The notes beneath the pieces were generated by a model that saw only the letters and a program-made list of their open reading frames with translations, had not been told where the DNA came from and made no database searches. Made by a program: the position numbers and the translations under genes. 64,000 bases of DNA from Candidatus Arsenophonus triatominarum (GTDB taxonomy: Bacteria; Pseudomonadota; Gammaproteobacteria; Enterobacterales; Enterobacteriaceae): assembly GCF_001640365.1 (NCBI RefSeq), contig NZ_LWMI01000011.1:62001-126000 (forward strand), written 5' to 3'. Of the stretch, positions 44,682 to 55,497 are shown in pieces (within the stretch, counting starts at the first letter, position 1; the number at the start of each line of letters is the position of its first letter).

Positions 44682-45526
44682 TGTTTAACAATGCTCTATT
44701 CTTTAACCAGATTGTTAGAGTATTTTAACGAAATATGCGAGGGTGTTCATAATTCTGTGTCAGGGGATTTTATATTTTGATTATACCATTTAGGCGCCCT
44801 TTAAAATAGATGGACAATTGAGCAATGGTTAACGCCCAGTTACTAATCGGCATAGTCCATTTGTTGGATACCTGATTGATGCCAATATAGAGTAATTTTA
44901 ATAAGCTGTTTTCATTAGGAAAAGCCCCTTTGGTTTTGGTTAATGTCCTAAACTGCCGATGAACCGCCTCTACTGCATTGGTCGTATCAATGGGTTTTCT
45001 AATGGCTTTAGGGTATCGAAAATAAGCACTGAGCAACTCCCATTTACTTCGCCAGGATTCTAGCACTATCGGGTATTTTTCACCCCATTTCGTTTCCAGT
45101 TCGTCAAGGGCAAGCTCAGCAGGCGCTTATCTGCACGATAAACCGGCTTTAAATCAGCCATAAAGGCTTTTTGGTCTTTACTGGCAATATAACGTAAGCT
45201 ATTGCGAATTTGATGAACTACGCATAGCTGAACTTCTGTCTGCGGGAAAATACTGGCCATCGCTTCTGGAAACCCTTTTAATCCGTCAACACAAGCGATA
45301 AAAATATCTTGTATACCACGGTTATGTAAGTCAGAACGCTCAGCCAATGATGTGCTCCTTCTGTTTCAGACATATAGAGTCCTAACAATTCCTTATGCCC
45401 ATCGATGGTTAGTCCAAGTACTGTGTAGATTGCCTTATTGATATAGTGACCATTGTAGTGGCATACTAAATTTGGCCACCTAAGTTGAGGTGATATGCTT
45501 ACCTCATAATTTTTATAGGTGCCGAA

Positions 45527-45826
45527 ATGAGTAAAATAATTACTGCTGAATTTAAATGTGAAACCGCCAAATTAGTCCTTGACCAAAATTACACCTACCA
45601 GGAAGCCGCGAAAGGCATGAACGTCAGTCTTTCAGCGATTAGCCGGTGGGTAAGAGCCCTTCGTTTAGAACGTCAAGGGAAAACATCGCCTGGTCTACCA
45701 TTAACACCTGAACAAATTGAGTTCAGAGAAATGAAGAAAAAAATCCACCGGCTGGAAATGGAGAATGACATCTTAAAAAAGGCTACTGCGCTCTTAATGT
45801 CCGACTCACTGAAAAATTTTCGGTAG
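45527..45826 (+). CDS. IS3 OrfA
   Basis: 99 residues, same as 18240-18539, with the A AAA AAG shift site. Confidence 0.85.
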   Translation: MSKIITAEFKCETAKLVLDQNYTYQEAAKGMNVSLSAISRWVRALRLERQGKTSPGLPLTPEQIEFREMKKKIHRLEMENDILKKATALLMSDSLKNFR

Positions 45827-46383
45827 TTGAAAAGCTAAGAGTGCTTTATCCGGTGAAAACTTTGTGTCGTATTTTTAATGTTCACCGAAGCAGTTATCGC
45901 TATTAGTGTCGGCCTAAGGAGCCAGATATTGAGCGGACGATAAAACGTAGCCTAGTCAGCGAAGCGTGGAACGTTAGTGGCGGCTCTGCTGGCGCAAGGA
46001 CTATCGCCACGATGGTTACCAATACACACAACGTGAAACTTGGGCGATGGTTAGCGGGTAAGTTGATGAAAGAATTAATCATCGTCAGTTGCCAAGAGCG
46101 AAAACATAAATACAACCGCGGTGGAAATGAACGTATTGATATTCCAAATCTGCTCAATAGGCAGTTCGCTGTTACAAAGCCTGACCAGGTTTGGTGCGGC
46201 GATGTAACCTATATTTGGACAGGCTCACGATGGGCCTATCTGGCTGTGGTATTGGATTTGTTTGCCCGAAAACCGGTGGGCTGGGCAATGTCATTTGCAC
46301 TAGACTCAGAATTAACCGCCAAAGCACTACAAATGGCTTGGGAACTATAGCTAGGCGACTTAATTTTGATTACAAGGTGTGTT

Positions 46384-46749
46384 ATGAGTTATACAATTGA
46401 TTTTCGACGTAAAGTAATATCTGTAAGGAAAGCCGAAGGTTTAACAATTCGAGAAACTGCGAAACAATTCCGTATTGGAAAAGCGTCTTTAGTACGTTGG
46501 CTTAAACGACCAGAGCCAAAAAATTCAACGCCACGTAAGAGGAAGCTCGATAAAAATGCTTTAGCAAAAGATGTGGAACAGTATCCAGATGCTTACCAAA
46601 AGGAACGGGCAGAGCGATTCGGTGTTTGTAAAAAGACTATTTGGCAATCCCTTAAAAAGCTGGGATTAACCTATAAAAAAAACTCTATTCCATCCAAAAA
46701 CCAACGAAAGCGACAGGCTGGCACATCAGCAAAAAAGACAACAGTATGA
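46384..46749 (+). CDS. IS630 transposase OrfA
   Basis: 121-residue HTH protein, identical in translation to the copy at 15010-15375. Confidence 0.85.
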   Translation: MSYTIDFRRKVISVRKAEGLTIRETAKQFRIGKASLVRWLKRPEPKNSTPRKRKLDKNALAKDVEQYPDAYQKERAERFGVCKKTIWQSLKKLGLTYKKNSIPSKNQRKRQAGTSAKKTTV

Positions 46750-47206
46750 AAAAAAAGATAAATCTGTTGTTTTTATTGATGAAAGTGGTTTTTCACATGA
46801 CACTCCACGAACTCACGGCTATTCCCCAAAAGGTCACCGTTGTTTTGGCCTGAAAAACTGGGGTGCTAAGGGAAGAACAAATGTTATTGGCGCTTTATTG
46901 GGAACAACCCTTTTTGCTATCGGATTATTTGATTGCAATATTAATCGTGATGTTTTTTATGTTTGGATCACAAAAATATTGCTCCCAGAACTTCCTGAAA
47001 ATTCTGTTATTTTTATGGACAACGCTAGCTTTCACAAAGGTAAGAATATTGAACAGGCAATTATAAACGCAGGACACCAGATAGAATATTTGCCTGTGTA
47101 TTCACCAGATTTAAATCCTATAGAACATAAATGGTCTCAAGCTAAACGTAAAAAGATGGAAACAGGATGCACTATCGATGACCTGTTTTTAATACATATG
47201 CTGTAA
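46746..47206 (+). pseudogene. IS630 OrfB, A8 variant
   Basis: DDE core open from 46898 only; the ATG at 46746 is out of frame because of eight A. Confidence 0.75.
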
Positions 47207-47572
<366 letters not shown>

Positions 47573-47670
47573 TGACCACTACACATCATGTTTTATCTTG
47601 TAATGAATGGCATCGAGCCAGACAAAAGGATAGAGCGCCTCCAGAGGGCGTTGTTGCCAGGCTTTTAATT

Positions 47671-48866
47671 TGTATTAGTCTTAACTTAATCCGACAATTC
47701 TGATTTAAAAAAGAGCGTTACCGGTTTTAATTAACATCATTAGATAATTAAATAAAAGGTAATTCTATGTATCAAACAAATAATCCTATCATCAAACATA
47801 AAGTCGGGTTACTTAACCTCGCTGAAGAGCTTAATAACGTCTCAAAAGCCTGTAAGATTATGGGGATATCCCGAGATACGTTTTATCGCTACCAGGAACT
47901 TGTTAACGATGGTGGGATAGACGCTTTAATTAATCAAAATCGACGGGTGCCTAACGTAAAAAATAGAGTAGATGAACAGATTGAAAGCGCTGTAGTCGAG
48001 TATGCGATTGAATACCCTGCACACGGTCAACACCGCAGTAGTAATGAACTAAGAAAAAAAGGCATTTTTGTTTCGGGGAGTGTGGCGTTCGCTCTATTTG
48101 GCTGCGCCATAATCTCGAAAATTTTACAAAACGCCTAAAAGCGCTTGAAGATAAAATCGCAACAGAAGGAATTATCCTGTCAGAATCACAAATCAGTGCT
48201 CTAGAAAAGAAAGCGCAAGATGATGAAGCCTGTGGTGAGATTGAAACAGCGCATCCAGGTTATCTGGGTTCACAAGATACTTTTTATGTCGGTCATTTAA
48301 AAGGCGTTGGTCGTGTTTATCAACAAACTTACATTGATACTTACAGTAAAGTCGTTCATTGTAAGCTTTACACAACAAAAAGCGCGATAACGGCGGCAGA
48401 TTTATTAAATGACAAGGTTCTCCCTTTTTATTCCCAGCATGGGTTACCGGTGTTACGTATACTGACGGACAGAGGCAGTGAGTATTGTGGTAAAGTTGAA
48501 CATCACGATTATCAACTTTATCTCGCTATCAATGATATTGATCATACAAAAACTAAAGCTCGTTCACCTCAAACTAATGGGATTTGTGAACGCTTTCATA
48601 AAACTGTATTACAAGAGTTCTATCAGGTGGCTTTTCGTAAGAAAATCTATAGGGCTTTAAATGAATTACAAGCTGATTTAGATAAATGGTTAGCGGAATA
48701 TAATAACCAACGCACTCATCAAGGAAAAATGTGTTGCGGTCGAACTCCTATGGCAACTTTACACGATGGAAAACAACTTTGGAGAGAGAAAGATTTAAAT
48801 CAAATTTAACCTGACAGGTACTGTATAAATAACCGGTAACTGTCAGATTAAGTCTGAGCTACTACA
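47671..48866 (+). mobile_element. IS481-family element, copy F
   Basis: Complete ends (TGTATTAGTC, GAGCTACTACA). Left flank is IS256, right flank is an IS4-type relic; no matching duplication, so one side has been replaced. Confidence 0.9.
47767..48809 (+). pseudogene. IS481-family transposase with +2 frameshift
   Basis: HTH part intact (MYQTNNPIIKH to GIFVSGS), then an extra TG at GGGGAGTGTGG (about 48081) shifts the frame. The catalytic part is open again from 48450 to 48809 as listed, with the Asp and Glu motifs present. Confidence 0.85.
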
Positions 48867-49216
48867 TACAGATAGAGCAGAACTTCAGCGACGAAAAAAG
48901 CGAATGCTTTGGGTTTGGTCTTCGGGCCAGTAAAAGTAGCTCAACAGGAAGAATGTTGGTTCTGAGTCTGCTGGCAACGCTGAGTACAATCGTCATGTGG
49001 CTTCTTGGTTATCACGCTGAAAATAAAGGATTACACCTGAGGTACCAGGCCAACAGCATTAAATCACGACGAGTTATCTCTTATCTGACGTTAGCGAAGA
49101 GTATCCTGCGACACACCCCGCCAATTTTAAGGCGAACGGTACTGATCATCTGACTAAAAACTACCGAAATATGGTGTTGGTTTATTAACACTGATTTTCT
49201 GGGGATTCCTCAGACC
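48867..49216 (+). pseudogene. IS4-family transposase C-terminal remnant
   Basis: Reads IEQNFSDEKSECFGFGL, then MLVLSLLATLSTIVMWLLGYHAENK and FQANS-like QANSIKSRRVISYLTL, the C-terminal Glu region (Y/IEQ.F.DEK) of IS4-type transposases. No start and no terminal repeats seen. Confidence 0.65.
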
Positions 49217-49448
49217 CAAGGGGCATCATATTAGCAGCGTTGTAAGAAGTTGTTAACCATTAGTTATTGGTTGGCGTGTAAGTGGCTTTGTGTGAGATTG
49301 CGGTTTTGTTCTTGGTATTTTGCCAAAGATAGCACACGGGAGTGAAAAAATAATTTGTACATAACTGTGTATATAAAAATAAATATAGAAGACATTGTTT
49401 TATTTAATTTATTGATATAATAATTTTTTTAAATAAATATCATTTCCG
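49217..49448. other. Intergenic region before an unknown broken gene
   Basis: About 230 bp without a gene; likely contains the promoter of the frame starting at 49449. Confidence 0.4.
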
Positions 49449-49599
49449 ATGAAAATGGAGTTTTTTAATCAACTTGCTGCTATCTATGCGGTGGAAAAAC
49501 AAGCAGATGGAAACTTCACTTTTGCCATGGGAAGTTTTATTAAAAAGAGTCACATTACTCATATAGCTAGGCGACTTAATTTTGATTACAAGGTGTGTT

Positions 49600-49965
49600 A
49601 TGAGTTATACAATTGATTTTCGACGTAAAGTAATATCTGTAAGGAAAGCCGAAGGTTTAACAATTCGAGAAACTGCGAAACAATTCCGTATTGGAAAAGC
49701 GTCTTTAGTACGTTGGCTTAAACGACCAGAGCCAAAAAATTCAACGCCACGTAAGAGGAAGCTCGATAAAAATGCTTTAGCAAAAGATGTGGAACAGTAT
49801 CCAGATGCTTACCAAAAGGAACGGGCAGAGCGATTCGGTGTTTGTAAAAAGACTATTTGGCAATCCCTTAAAAAGCTGGGATTAACCTATAAAAAAAACT
49901 CTATTCCATCCAAAAACCAACGAAAGCGACAGGCTGGCACATCAGCAAAAAAGACAACAGTATGA
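49600..49965 (+). CDS. IS630 transposase OrfA
   Basis: 121-residue HTH protein, same translation as the other copies. Confidence 0.85.
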   Translation: MSYTIDFRRKVISVRKAEGLTIRETAKQFRIGKASLVRWLKRPEPKNSTPRKRKLDKNALAKDVEQYPDAYQKERAERFGVCKKTIWQSLKKLGLTYKKNSIPSKNQRKRQAGTSAKKTTV

Positions 49966-50422
49966 AAAAAAAGATAAATCTGTTGTTTTTATTGATGAAA
50001 GTGGTTTTTCACATGACACTCCACGAACTCACGGCTATTCCCCAAAAGGTCACCGTTGTTTTGGCCTGAAAAACTGGGGTGCTAAGGGAAGAACAAATGT
50101 TATTGGCGCTTTATTGGGAACAACCCTTTTTGCTATCGGATTATTTGATTGCAATATTAACCGTGATGTTTTTTATGTTTGGATCACAAAAATATTGCTC
50201 CCAGAACTTCCTGAAAATTCTGTTATTTTTATGGACAACGCTAGCTTTCACAAAGGTAAGAATATTGAACAGGCAATTATAAACGCAGGACACCAGATAG
50301 AATATTTGCCTGTGTATTCACCAGATTTAAATCCTATAGAACATAAATGGTCTCAAGCTAAACGTAAAAAGATGGAAACAGGATGCACTATCGATGACCT
50401 GTTTTTAATACATATGCTGTAA
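49962..50422 (+). pseudogene. IS630 OrfB, A8 variant
   Basis: DDE core open from 50114; start frame out of phase. Confidence 0.75.
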
Positions 50423-50919
50423 TCAAAATTAAGTCGCCTAGCTATAATAAAAATGAGCAGAAAGAAAAACAGTTAAATCGTTTTTTGGTTAATGATAATG
50501 AAATTTCGATTATTGCATTAGCTAAACTGACTAATAGTCAACAAAAAATAAAAATTGATGAGAAAATATTATTAAAATTTATTACCATGGATGAAAAAAC
50601 ACGAACAACTCAGTTAGAAATTATTAACCATAAAAAAACTTCAATAAAAAAATTGAATTAACTATCGATAGCTTATCTGCGGATGAAATAAAGCATTTTA
50701 TCCAACAACATAAACAAGATTTAGATAAATATCAGGGTAAACGAATATATTTAAATAAACGCAACGGCCATTACGATGTTTATCGTAATTCTTATCAGCA
50801 TAATATTGCTATGCTGCAACAAAATATTGTTAAGGGAAAGAAACAGTTAATAACAACTATTTGACCATAAGATCAATTGCTGATTTTAATATAACTTTGG
50901 TTAATCCCTGTTAAATTGT

Positions 50920-51510
50920 TTACCAACGCCATCTTTTTGATGGTGTAATTGTTTCTGGTAATGGGATATCCCATGGTGCGGTGGGAACTTTATCAACCAA
51001 TTGGCAGTCATGCGCCAATCCAATCGGATAAAAGTGTTTTTTACGCCAATTGGCAAGCAACCTATCATAAAATCCGCCGCCCATACCTAATCGTTGTCCT
51101 TGTTTATCAAATGCAACTAGTGGCACGAACAGAATATCTAACTGTGCTATTGGCATAATATCCATAACATTAAGTGCTGGTTCAGCGATATGAAAGCGAT
51201 TTTTTATCAGTTGAGTATCAGGGCGATAGTGTAGAAACAGCAGTTGATGGCGATTGAAGGGATGCAAAACAGGTAGATAAACTTTTTTATTTTTTGTCCA
51301 AAGTTTTTTGATTAATGAATGAGTATTGATTTCACCATCAAATGAAAGAAATAACGCCAAATGGGAGGCAGATCGGATAAGCTCGTGTTCTAACACCAGG
51401 TGAGTTATTTTATCTGCTGCGCTATTTTGTTGTTCGCATGTTAATTGTCGACGATATTGGCGAACTGTTTGCCGGATAATTTTCTGTCGTTTGGGTAGAT
51501 TATTAAACAT
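50920..51510 (-). CDS. ygfA: 5-formyltetrahydrofolate cyclo-ligase
   Basis: Converts 5-formyl-THF to methenyl-THF with ATP. 196 residues: basic N-terminus (KRQKIIRQTVRQYRRQL), LALFLSFDGEINTH, VYLPVLHP and the phosphate-binding RLGMGGGFYDRLLANW. Downstream of 6S RNA on the same strand, as in E. coli, where the two are cotranscribed. Confidence 0.95.
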   Translation of the reverse strand: MFNNLPKRQKIIRQTVRQYRRQLTCEQQNSAADKITHLVLEHELIRSASHLALFLSFDGEINTHSLIKKLWTKNKKVYLPVLHPFNRHQLLFLHYRPDTQLIKNRFHIAEPALNVMDIMPIAQLDILFVPLVAFDKQGQRLGMGGGFYDRLLANWRKKHFYPIGLAHDCQLVDKVPTAPWDIPLPETITPSKRWRW

Positions 51511-51644
51511 AAAATTGGGAATTATTAATTTGGCAGCAATAAAATAATACGGTTTTTTATAGTTGTATCATTCAGCTTTTATTGATTGAAGCATAGTATA
51601 TTTGAATGGTAACATTGTGAGTATAACAGTATAGCTCATTGAGG

Positions 51645-51843
51645 ACCTCCAAGATGCCGTTGCGGGCTGTAACCCTTGAACCCGTGGTTCAAGGTGAACG
51701 TAGTATCGTTAACTTTAGGCTTCCTGGTGGCTAGGCTTTCTCTAGCTGACCAGGCATGCACACCATAAACAGATAGCCACATTCTAAGTGATTTGAAATA
51801 TCGGCTCAGGGGACTGACCCGCTGACGAGCATCTCAGAGAATT
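51645..51843 (-). ncRNA. ssrS: 6S RNA
   Basis: Regulator that binds sigma70-RNA polymerase and mimics an open promoter. On the minus strand the 5' part reads TCTCTGAGATG, then GGTCAGTCCCCTGAGCCGAT and ATTTCA; the 3' part reads CACCTTGAACC, GGGTTCAAGGGTTACAGCC and GGCATCTTGGAG. Both match E. coli 6S closely, and the ends pair to form the closing stem. Position between zapA and ygfA agrees. Exact ends are approximate. Confidence 0.95.
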
Positions 51844-51926
51844 CAAACTATATCTTATGTATCTATTGTATGAAAGTAAATACAGAAAGCAACCTATTCT
51901 TACTCTATTTTGGTACCAATGTTGTT

Positions 51927-52256
51927 TTATTCTAACGGAGTAATTGTTCGTCCAGTAATGCGCGCTTGCTCTTGCAATGCCTGTTCGATCGTATGTTGCA
52001 ATACACGGATTTTTTGTTCCATATTATCAGTATAGTCCTGAGTTTTGATTTTTTCTTGCGCAAGTTCATGGCAAATGTTTAAAGCGACGATAAAAATAAG
52101 TTGCTCGGTATTTGTGACACCAGTTCGGTTTTTTAAATCTTTTAGCCGTTGCTCAAGCTCAGCCGCAGACGATTTTAAGGCATTTTGTTGGTCTTTGGGG
52201 CAATTAACCCTTAATGTTCGTCCTAAAATTTGAATATTAACAGGTTGTGTAGACAT
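51927..52256 (-). CDS. zapA: Cell division protein ZapA
   Basis: Bundles FtsZ filaments. Start at 52256 (109 residues, [20 protein letters not shown]) with AGGAAG upstream; the frame extends 19 codons further but those do not match the family. C-terminal coiled coil (about 65-105). Confidence 0.95.
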   Translation of the reverse strand: MSTQPVNIQILGRTLRVNCPKDQQNALKSSAAELEQRLKDLKNRTGVTNTEQLIFIVALNICHELAQEKIKTQDYTDNMEQKIRVLQHTIEQALQEQARITGRTITPLE

Positions 52257-52440
52257 TATATCTTCCTGATTGTGTGGGGAGACGAAATAGACTAGTAATA
52301 TTTCGCTGCCCATAATTCTATTGATGCTATCAGAATAATTATGAGTGATTTATGTGCAATTTGTGCACTTATCTAGTATAGCGACCGTCCTTGATGGTAG
52401 CATATTACATACTCAATATTATTAACGTAACTGAGCAGAC

Positions 52441-52914
52441 ATGCCAATACAGAAATCTTTACCTAATTATCAAACTCTTGAGCTACTATTGCAACAACAG
52501 AATGTTGCTTTAACAGCCGCAGAAATGTACGGCTTAATTACAGGCCTAATTTGTGGCGGTAATCACGATTATAACTGGAAAAAGTCAATTTATGAACTAA
52601 CCAATGATGGATTAGCTTTTTCGCAGATATTAACTAATCCACTCCGTGAGCTTTATAACTTTACATTTGCATCTTTAGATAATAATGATTTCATTTTTAA
52701 TTTGTTGTTACCTGAAAATGATAAGGTGTCTGAGCGAGCTGATGCCTTAGCCGGTTGGGTTATGACAAAAAATGACGATCAAAATAAGTTAGAACAGGCT
52801 TTGGAAGAGATCATTGAGTATGTTAAGGTCGCAGTTCAGCTCTGTTTTATTACCTTTATGGAGGTAAAAGATCGGCGAATGAAAGCAAAAAACGATAAAC
52901 CAACATTACATTGA
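52441..52914 (+). CDS. ygfB: UPF0149 protein YgfB with an internal deletion
   Basis: 157 residues; the family is usually about 190. The N-terminus (LTAAEMYGLITGLICGGN) and the C-terminus (LEEIIEYVKVAV and PTLH) are conserved. After ADALAGWV (100-107), about 35-40 residues containing the middle helical segment of E. coli YgfB are missing, in frame. Function in E. coli unknown; in Pseudomonas YgfB affects AmpC induction. Divergent from zapA, as usual. Confidence 0.88.
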   Translation: MPIQKSLPNYQTLELLLQQQNVALTAAEMYGLITGLICGGNHDYNWKKSIYELTNDGLAFSQILTNPLRELYNFTFASLDNNDFIFNLLLPENDKVSERADALAGWVMTKNDDQNKLEQALEEIIEYVKVAVQLCFITFMEVKDRRMKAKNDKPTLH

Positions 52915-52966
52915 TAGGCATAATATTCTAACCTATTTTGTTGTTTAATCGCTTGTGGGAGAAGGC

Positions 52967-54277
52967 ATGACTCAACAACCATTTATATCTCGTCGCCATA
53001 AGTTATTAAAAAAAATGGCACCTGCCAGCGCGGCTATTTTTTTTGCCGCTCCATCTGCTTTGCGAAATGCAGATTGTGAATATCCTTATCGGCAACACAG
53101 TGATTTTCTCTATTTAACTGGCTTTAGTGAACCTGAAGCAGCCTTAGTTATCATTAAATATAATGAAACCTCTAGTGAGAGCATACTATTTAATCGTGTG
53201 CGTGATCAAGCGATGGAAACCTGGTTTGGTCGTCGTTTAGGCCAGCAAGCCGCGATTGCAAAACTGGGCGTGGATCGGGCATTACCGTTTGCTGAAATTG
53301 ATCAACAACTTTATCAATTATTAAATGGTTTAGCCGTTATTTATCATGCGCAAGGTGAATTTGCTTATGCGGATCAGATCGTTGGTGCAGCACTTAATCG
53401 GTTAAGGCAAGGTAGTCGGCAAAAATTAAAAGCTCCATCTACTCAAATTGACTGGCGGCCAATGCTTCACGAAATGCGATTATTTAAATCACCTGAAGAA
53501 CTTACTCTAATGCGTGAAGCTAGCAAGATTTCTGCTGATGCACACCTTAGAGCAATGCAAACCTGCCAGCCTGATATGTATGAATATCAGCTGGCTGCAG
53601 AAATTGAACATCAGTTTGCCAGTCAAGGCGCAAAATCTCCTGCTTATACCACCACTGTAGGCAGTGGGCAAAATGCCTGTATTTTGCATTACACCGAAAA
53701 TGATGCCGTGATGAAGGCAGGGGATTTAGTTCTGGTTGATGCAGGTGCAGAATATCAAGGTTATGCCAGTGATATTACGCGTACCTTTCCAGTCAATGGT
53801 AAATTCAGCCCATCGCAGCGTGAAATTTATGACATTGTATTGACGGCACTAAATAGCGCTTTAACCTTATATCGACCTGGGGTCACTATTCATCAAGTGA
53901 TGGCGGTGGTGATAAAGATTAAGATCGAAGGTTTAATTAAGTTGGGTCTTTTGCAAGGTGAGCTAGATAAACTGATCGAAAGTAAAGCTCACTTGCCTTT
54001 TTTTATGCATGGTTTAAGTCACTGGCTAGGGCTTGATGTCCATGATGTTGGTGACTATGGTAACAATCGCGATCGTCCGTTAGAGCTGGGTATGGTATTG
54101 ACCGTTGAACCGGGGCTTTATATTGCACCGGATGCTAATGTGCCTGAAGCTTATCGAGGAATTGGTATCCGTATTGAAGATGATATTGTGATCACTGAAG
54201 AGGGTAATGAAAACCTGACAGTGGCTGTTATTAAAGATCCTGATGAGATAGAAGCACTGATGGCAGCAGCAAAGTAG
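52967..54277 (+). CDS. pepP: Xaa-Pro aminopeptidase PepP
   Basis: Dimetal peptidase releasing N-terminal residues before proline. Start at 52967 (436 residues) with GGGAGAAG upstream. Creatinase-like N-terminal domain, then the pita-bread catalytic fold with ligands Asp258, Asp269, His348, Glu381 and Glu404 (VDAGAEY, SDITRTFP, MHGLSHWLGLDVHD, TVEPGLY, IRIEDD). Heads an operon with ubiH and ubiI (17 and 24 bp gaps). Confidence 0.96.
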   Translation: MTQQPFISRRHKLLKKMAPASAAIFFAAPSALRNADCEYPYRQHSDFLYLTGFSEPEAALVIIKYNETSSESILFNRVRDQAMETWFGRRLGQQAAIAKLGVDRALPFAEIDQQLYQLLNGLAVIYHAQGEFAYADQIVGAALNRLRQGSRQKLKAPSTQIDWRPMLHEMRLFKSPEELTLMREASKISADAHLRAMQTCQPDMYEYQLAAEIEHQFASQGAKSPAYTTTVGSGQNACILHYTENDAVMKAGDLVLVDAGAEYQGYASDITRTFPVNGKFSPSQREIYDIVLTALNSALTLYRPGVTIHQVMAVVIKIKIEGLIKLGLLQGELDKLIESKAHLPFFMHGLSHWLGLDVHDVGDYGNNRDRPLELGMVLTVEPGLYIAPDANVPEAYRGIGIRIEDDIVITEEGNENLTVAVIKDPDEIEALMAAAK

Positions 54278-54294
54278 GCAGGGAATTAGAAACG

Positions 54295-55473
54295 ATGAAA
54301 GTAATTATTGTTGGCAGTGGTATGACAGGTGCGTCATTAGCACTTGCTATTTCGGCCTTCAGTCAGGGAAAGGTTCAAGTTTCATTAATTGAAGCAAGGT
54401 TACCTAATAAGGCACATCCTGGTTTTGATGCCAGAACAATTGCATTGGCTTATGGCACTTGCCAACAGTTTAATCAAATTGGTATCTGGCACAGATTAAA
54501 AAAGTATGTGACGCCAATTACTAATATTCATGTTTCTGACTATGGCCATGCTGGCGCGGTAAATATGTATGCCAAAGATTATTCCCTTCCTGCACTTGGT
54601 TATGTTGTTGAATTGCAGGATGCAGGAAATTACTTATTTGAGCAGCTTAAAAAAGCTCAGGGTGTTGAATTATATTGTCCTGATGAAGTTATTGCTATTG
54701 AGCGCACAATTGAGCATGTATCAGTCAAATTAACGAGTGGTAAAGTATTAACCGGGCAGTTATTAGTTGCTGCTGATGGCAGCGATTCCATGATAGGTAA
54801 ACTCAGTCAAATTGAATGGCAGCGCGCGTCATACCAACAATGTGCAATTATTGCTAATGTTTTAACTAGCGAAGCGCCACAGGGCCAAGCCTTTGAGCGT
54901 TTTACCCAACATGGTCCGTTGGCAATGTTACCTATGTCTAAAGGGCGTAGTTCATTGGTTTGGTGTCACCCATTGGAAAACCAGCAGTCTATTATGCAGT
55001 GGAGTGATGACCAATTTATAACAGAATTACAAAAATGGTTTGGCTGGCGGTTAGGTGAAATTAAGGCCGTTAGCGAGCGTTATTGTTTTCCATTGTTACT
55101 TTCGCAAGCGAAAAGATTGATTAGCCATCGATTGGTTTTAGTTGGCAATGCAGCACAAACTTTACATCCTATTGCTGGTCAGGGGTTTAATCTTGGTATG
55201 CGTGATGTCATGATCCTTGCCAATATAATTAGTGAAGTAGCCAATCATGGTGGAGATATGGGAGCTTACTCGGTTCTTATGCAGTATCAAATGCAGCGTC
55301 ATGATGATCGTCAAAGCACCATAAAGTTAACCGATAATCTGGTTCATTTATTTTCCAATAATCATCTAATTTTTGCTATTGGCCGTAATGTTGGATTAAT
55401 GGCAATGGAAACACTACCACTTATGCGTGACATTTTAGCCCACCAAGCAATGGGACGATCGTTTGATCTCTAA
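54295..55473 (+). CDS. ubiH: 2-octaprenyl-6-methoxyphenol hydroxylase UbiH
   Basis: FAD monooxygenase of ubiquinone synthesis. 392 residues: VIIVGSGMTGASLALAI (FAD dinucleotide fold), DARTIALAYGT, LLVAADGSDS and LVGNAAQTLHPIAGQGFNLGMRD, as in E. coli UbiH. Intact. Confidence 0.96.
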   Translation: MKVIIVGSGMTGASLALAISAFSQGKVQVSLIEARLPNKAHPGFDARTIALAYGTCQQFNQIGIWHRLKKYVTPITNIHVSDYGHAGAVNMYAKDYSLPALGYVVELQDAGNYLFEQLKKAQGVELYCPDEVIAIERTIEHVSVKLTSGKVLTGQLLVAADGSDSMIGKLSQIEWQRASYQQCAIIANVLTSEAPQGQAFERFTQHGPLAMLPMSKGRSSLVWCHPLENQQSIMQWSDDQFITELQKWFGWRLGEIKAVSERYCFPLLLSQAKRLISHRLVLVGNAAQTLHPIAGQGFNLGMRDVMILANIISEVANHGGDMGAYSVLMQYQMQRHDDRQSTIKLTDNLVHLFSNNHLIFAIGRNVGLMAMETLPLMRDILAHQAMGRSFDL

Positions 55474-55497
55474 TTATTTAAGAGGAATATTTTAACT

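Larger units (their letters stand above)
43583..44742 (-). mobile_element. IS982-family element with nested MITE, right end lost
   Basis: Starts ACCTGAGTTTGGGATAAG. The longest IS982 copy in the window. Carries MITE copy 6 (44062-44252) and is cut at about 44742 by IS256. Confidence 0.85.
49564..50444 (+). mobile_element. IS630-family element, copy 4
   Basis: 881 bp, TA at 49562-49563 and 50445-50446. A8 variant. Confidence 0.93.
49449..50864 (+). pseudogene. Unrecognised gene, disrupted by IS630 and frameshifted
   Basis: ATG at 49449 (MKMEFFNQLAAIYAVEKQ). Removing the IS630 (49564-50444) and one TA joins THNKNEQKEKQLNRFLVND in frame. The frame stops at 50660 after KTSIKKLN; a one-base shift in the A run at about 50645 continues IELTIDSLSADEIKHFIQQ to a TGA at 50862-50864. 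About 175 residues when repaired, very Lys/Asn/Gln-rich, no membrane segment. I do not recognise it. Its leader and composition differ from the ygfA block, so it may be an accessory gene. Confidence 0.55.
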
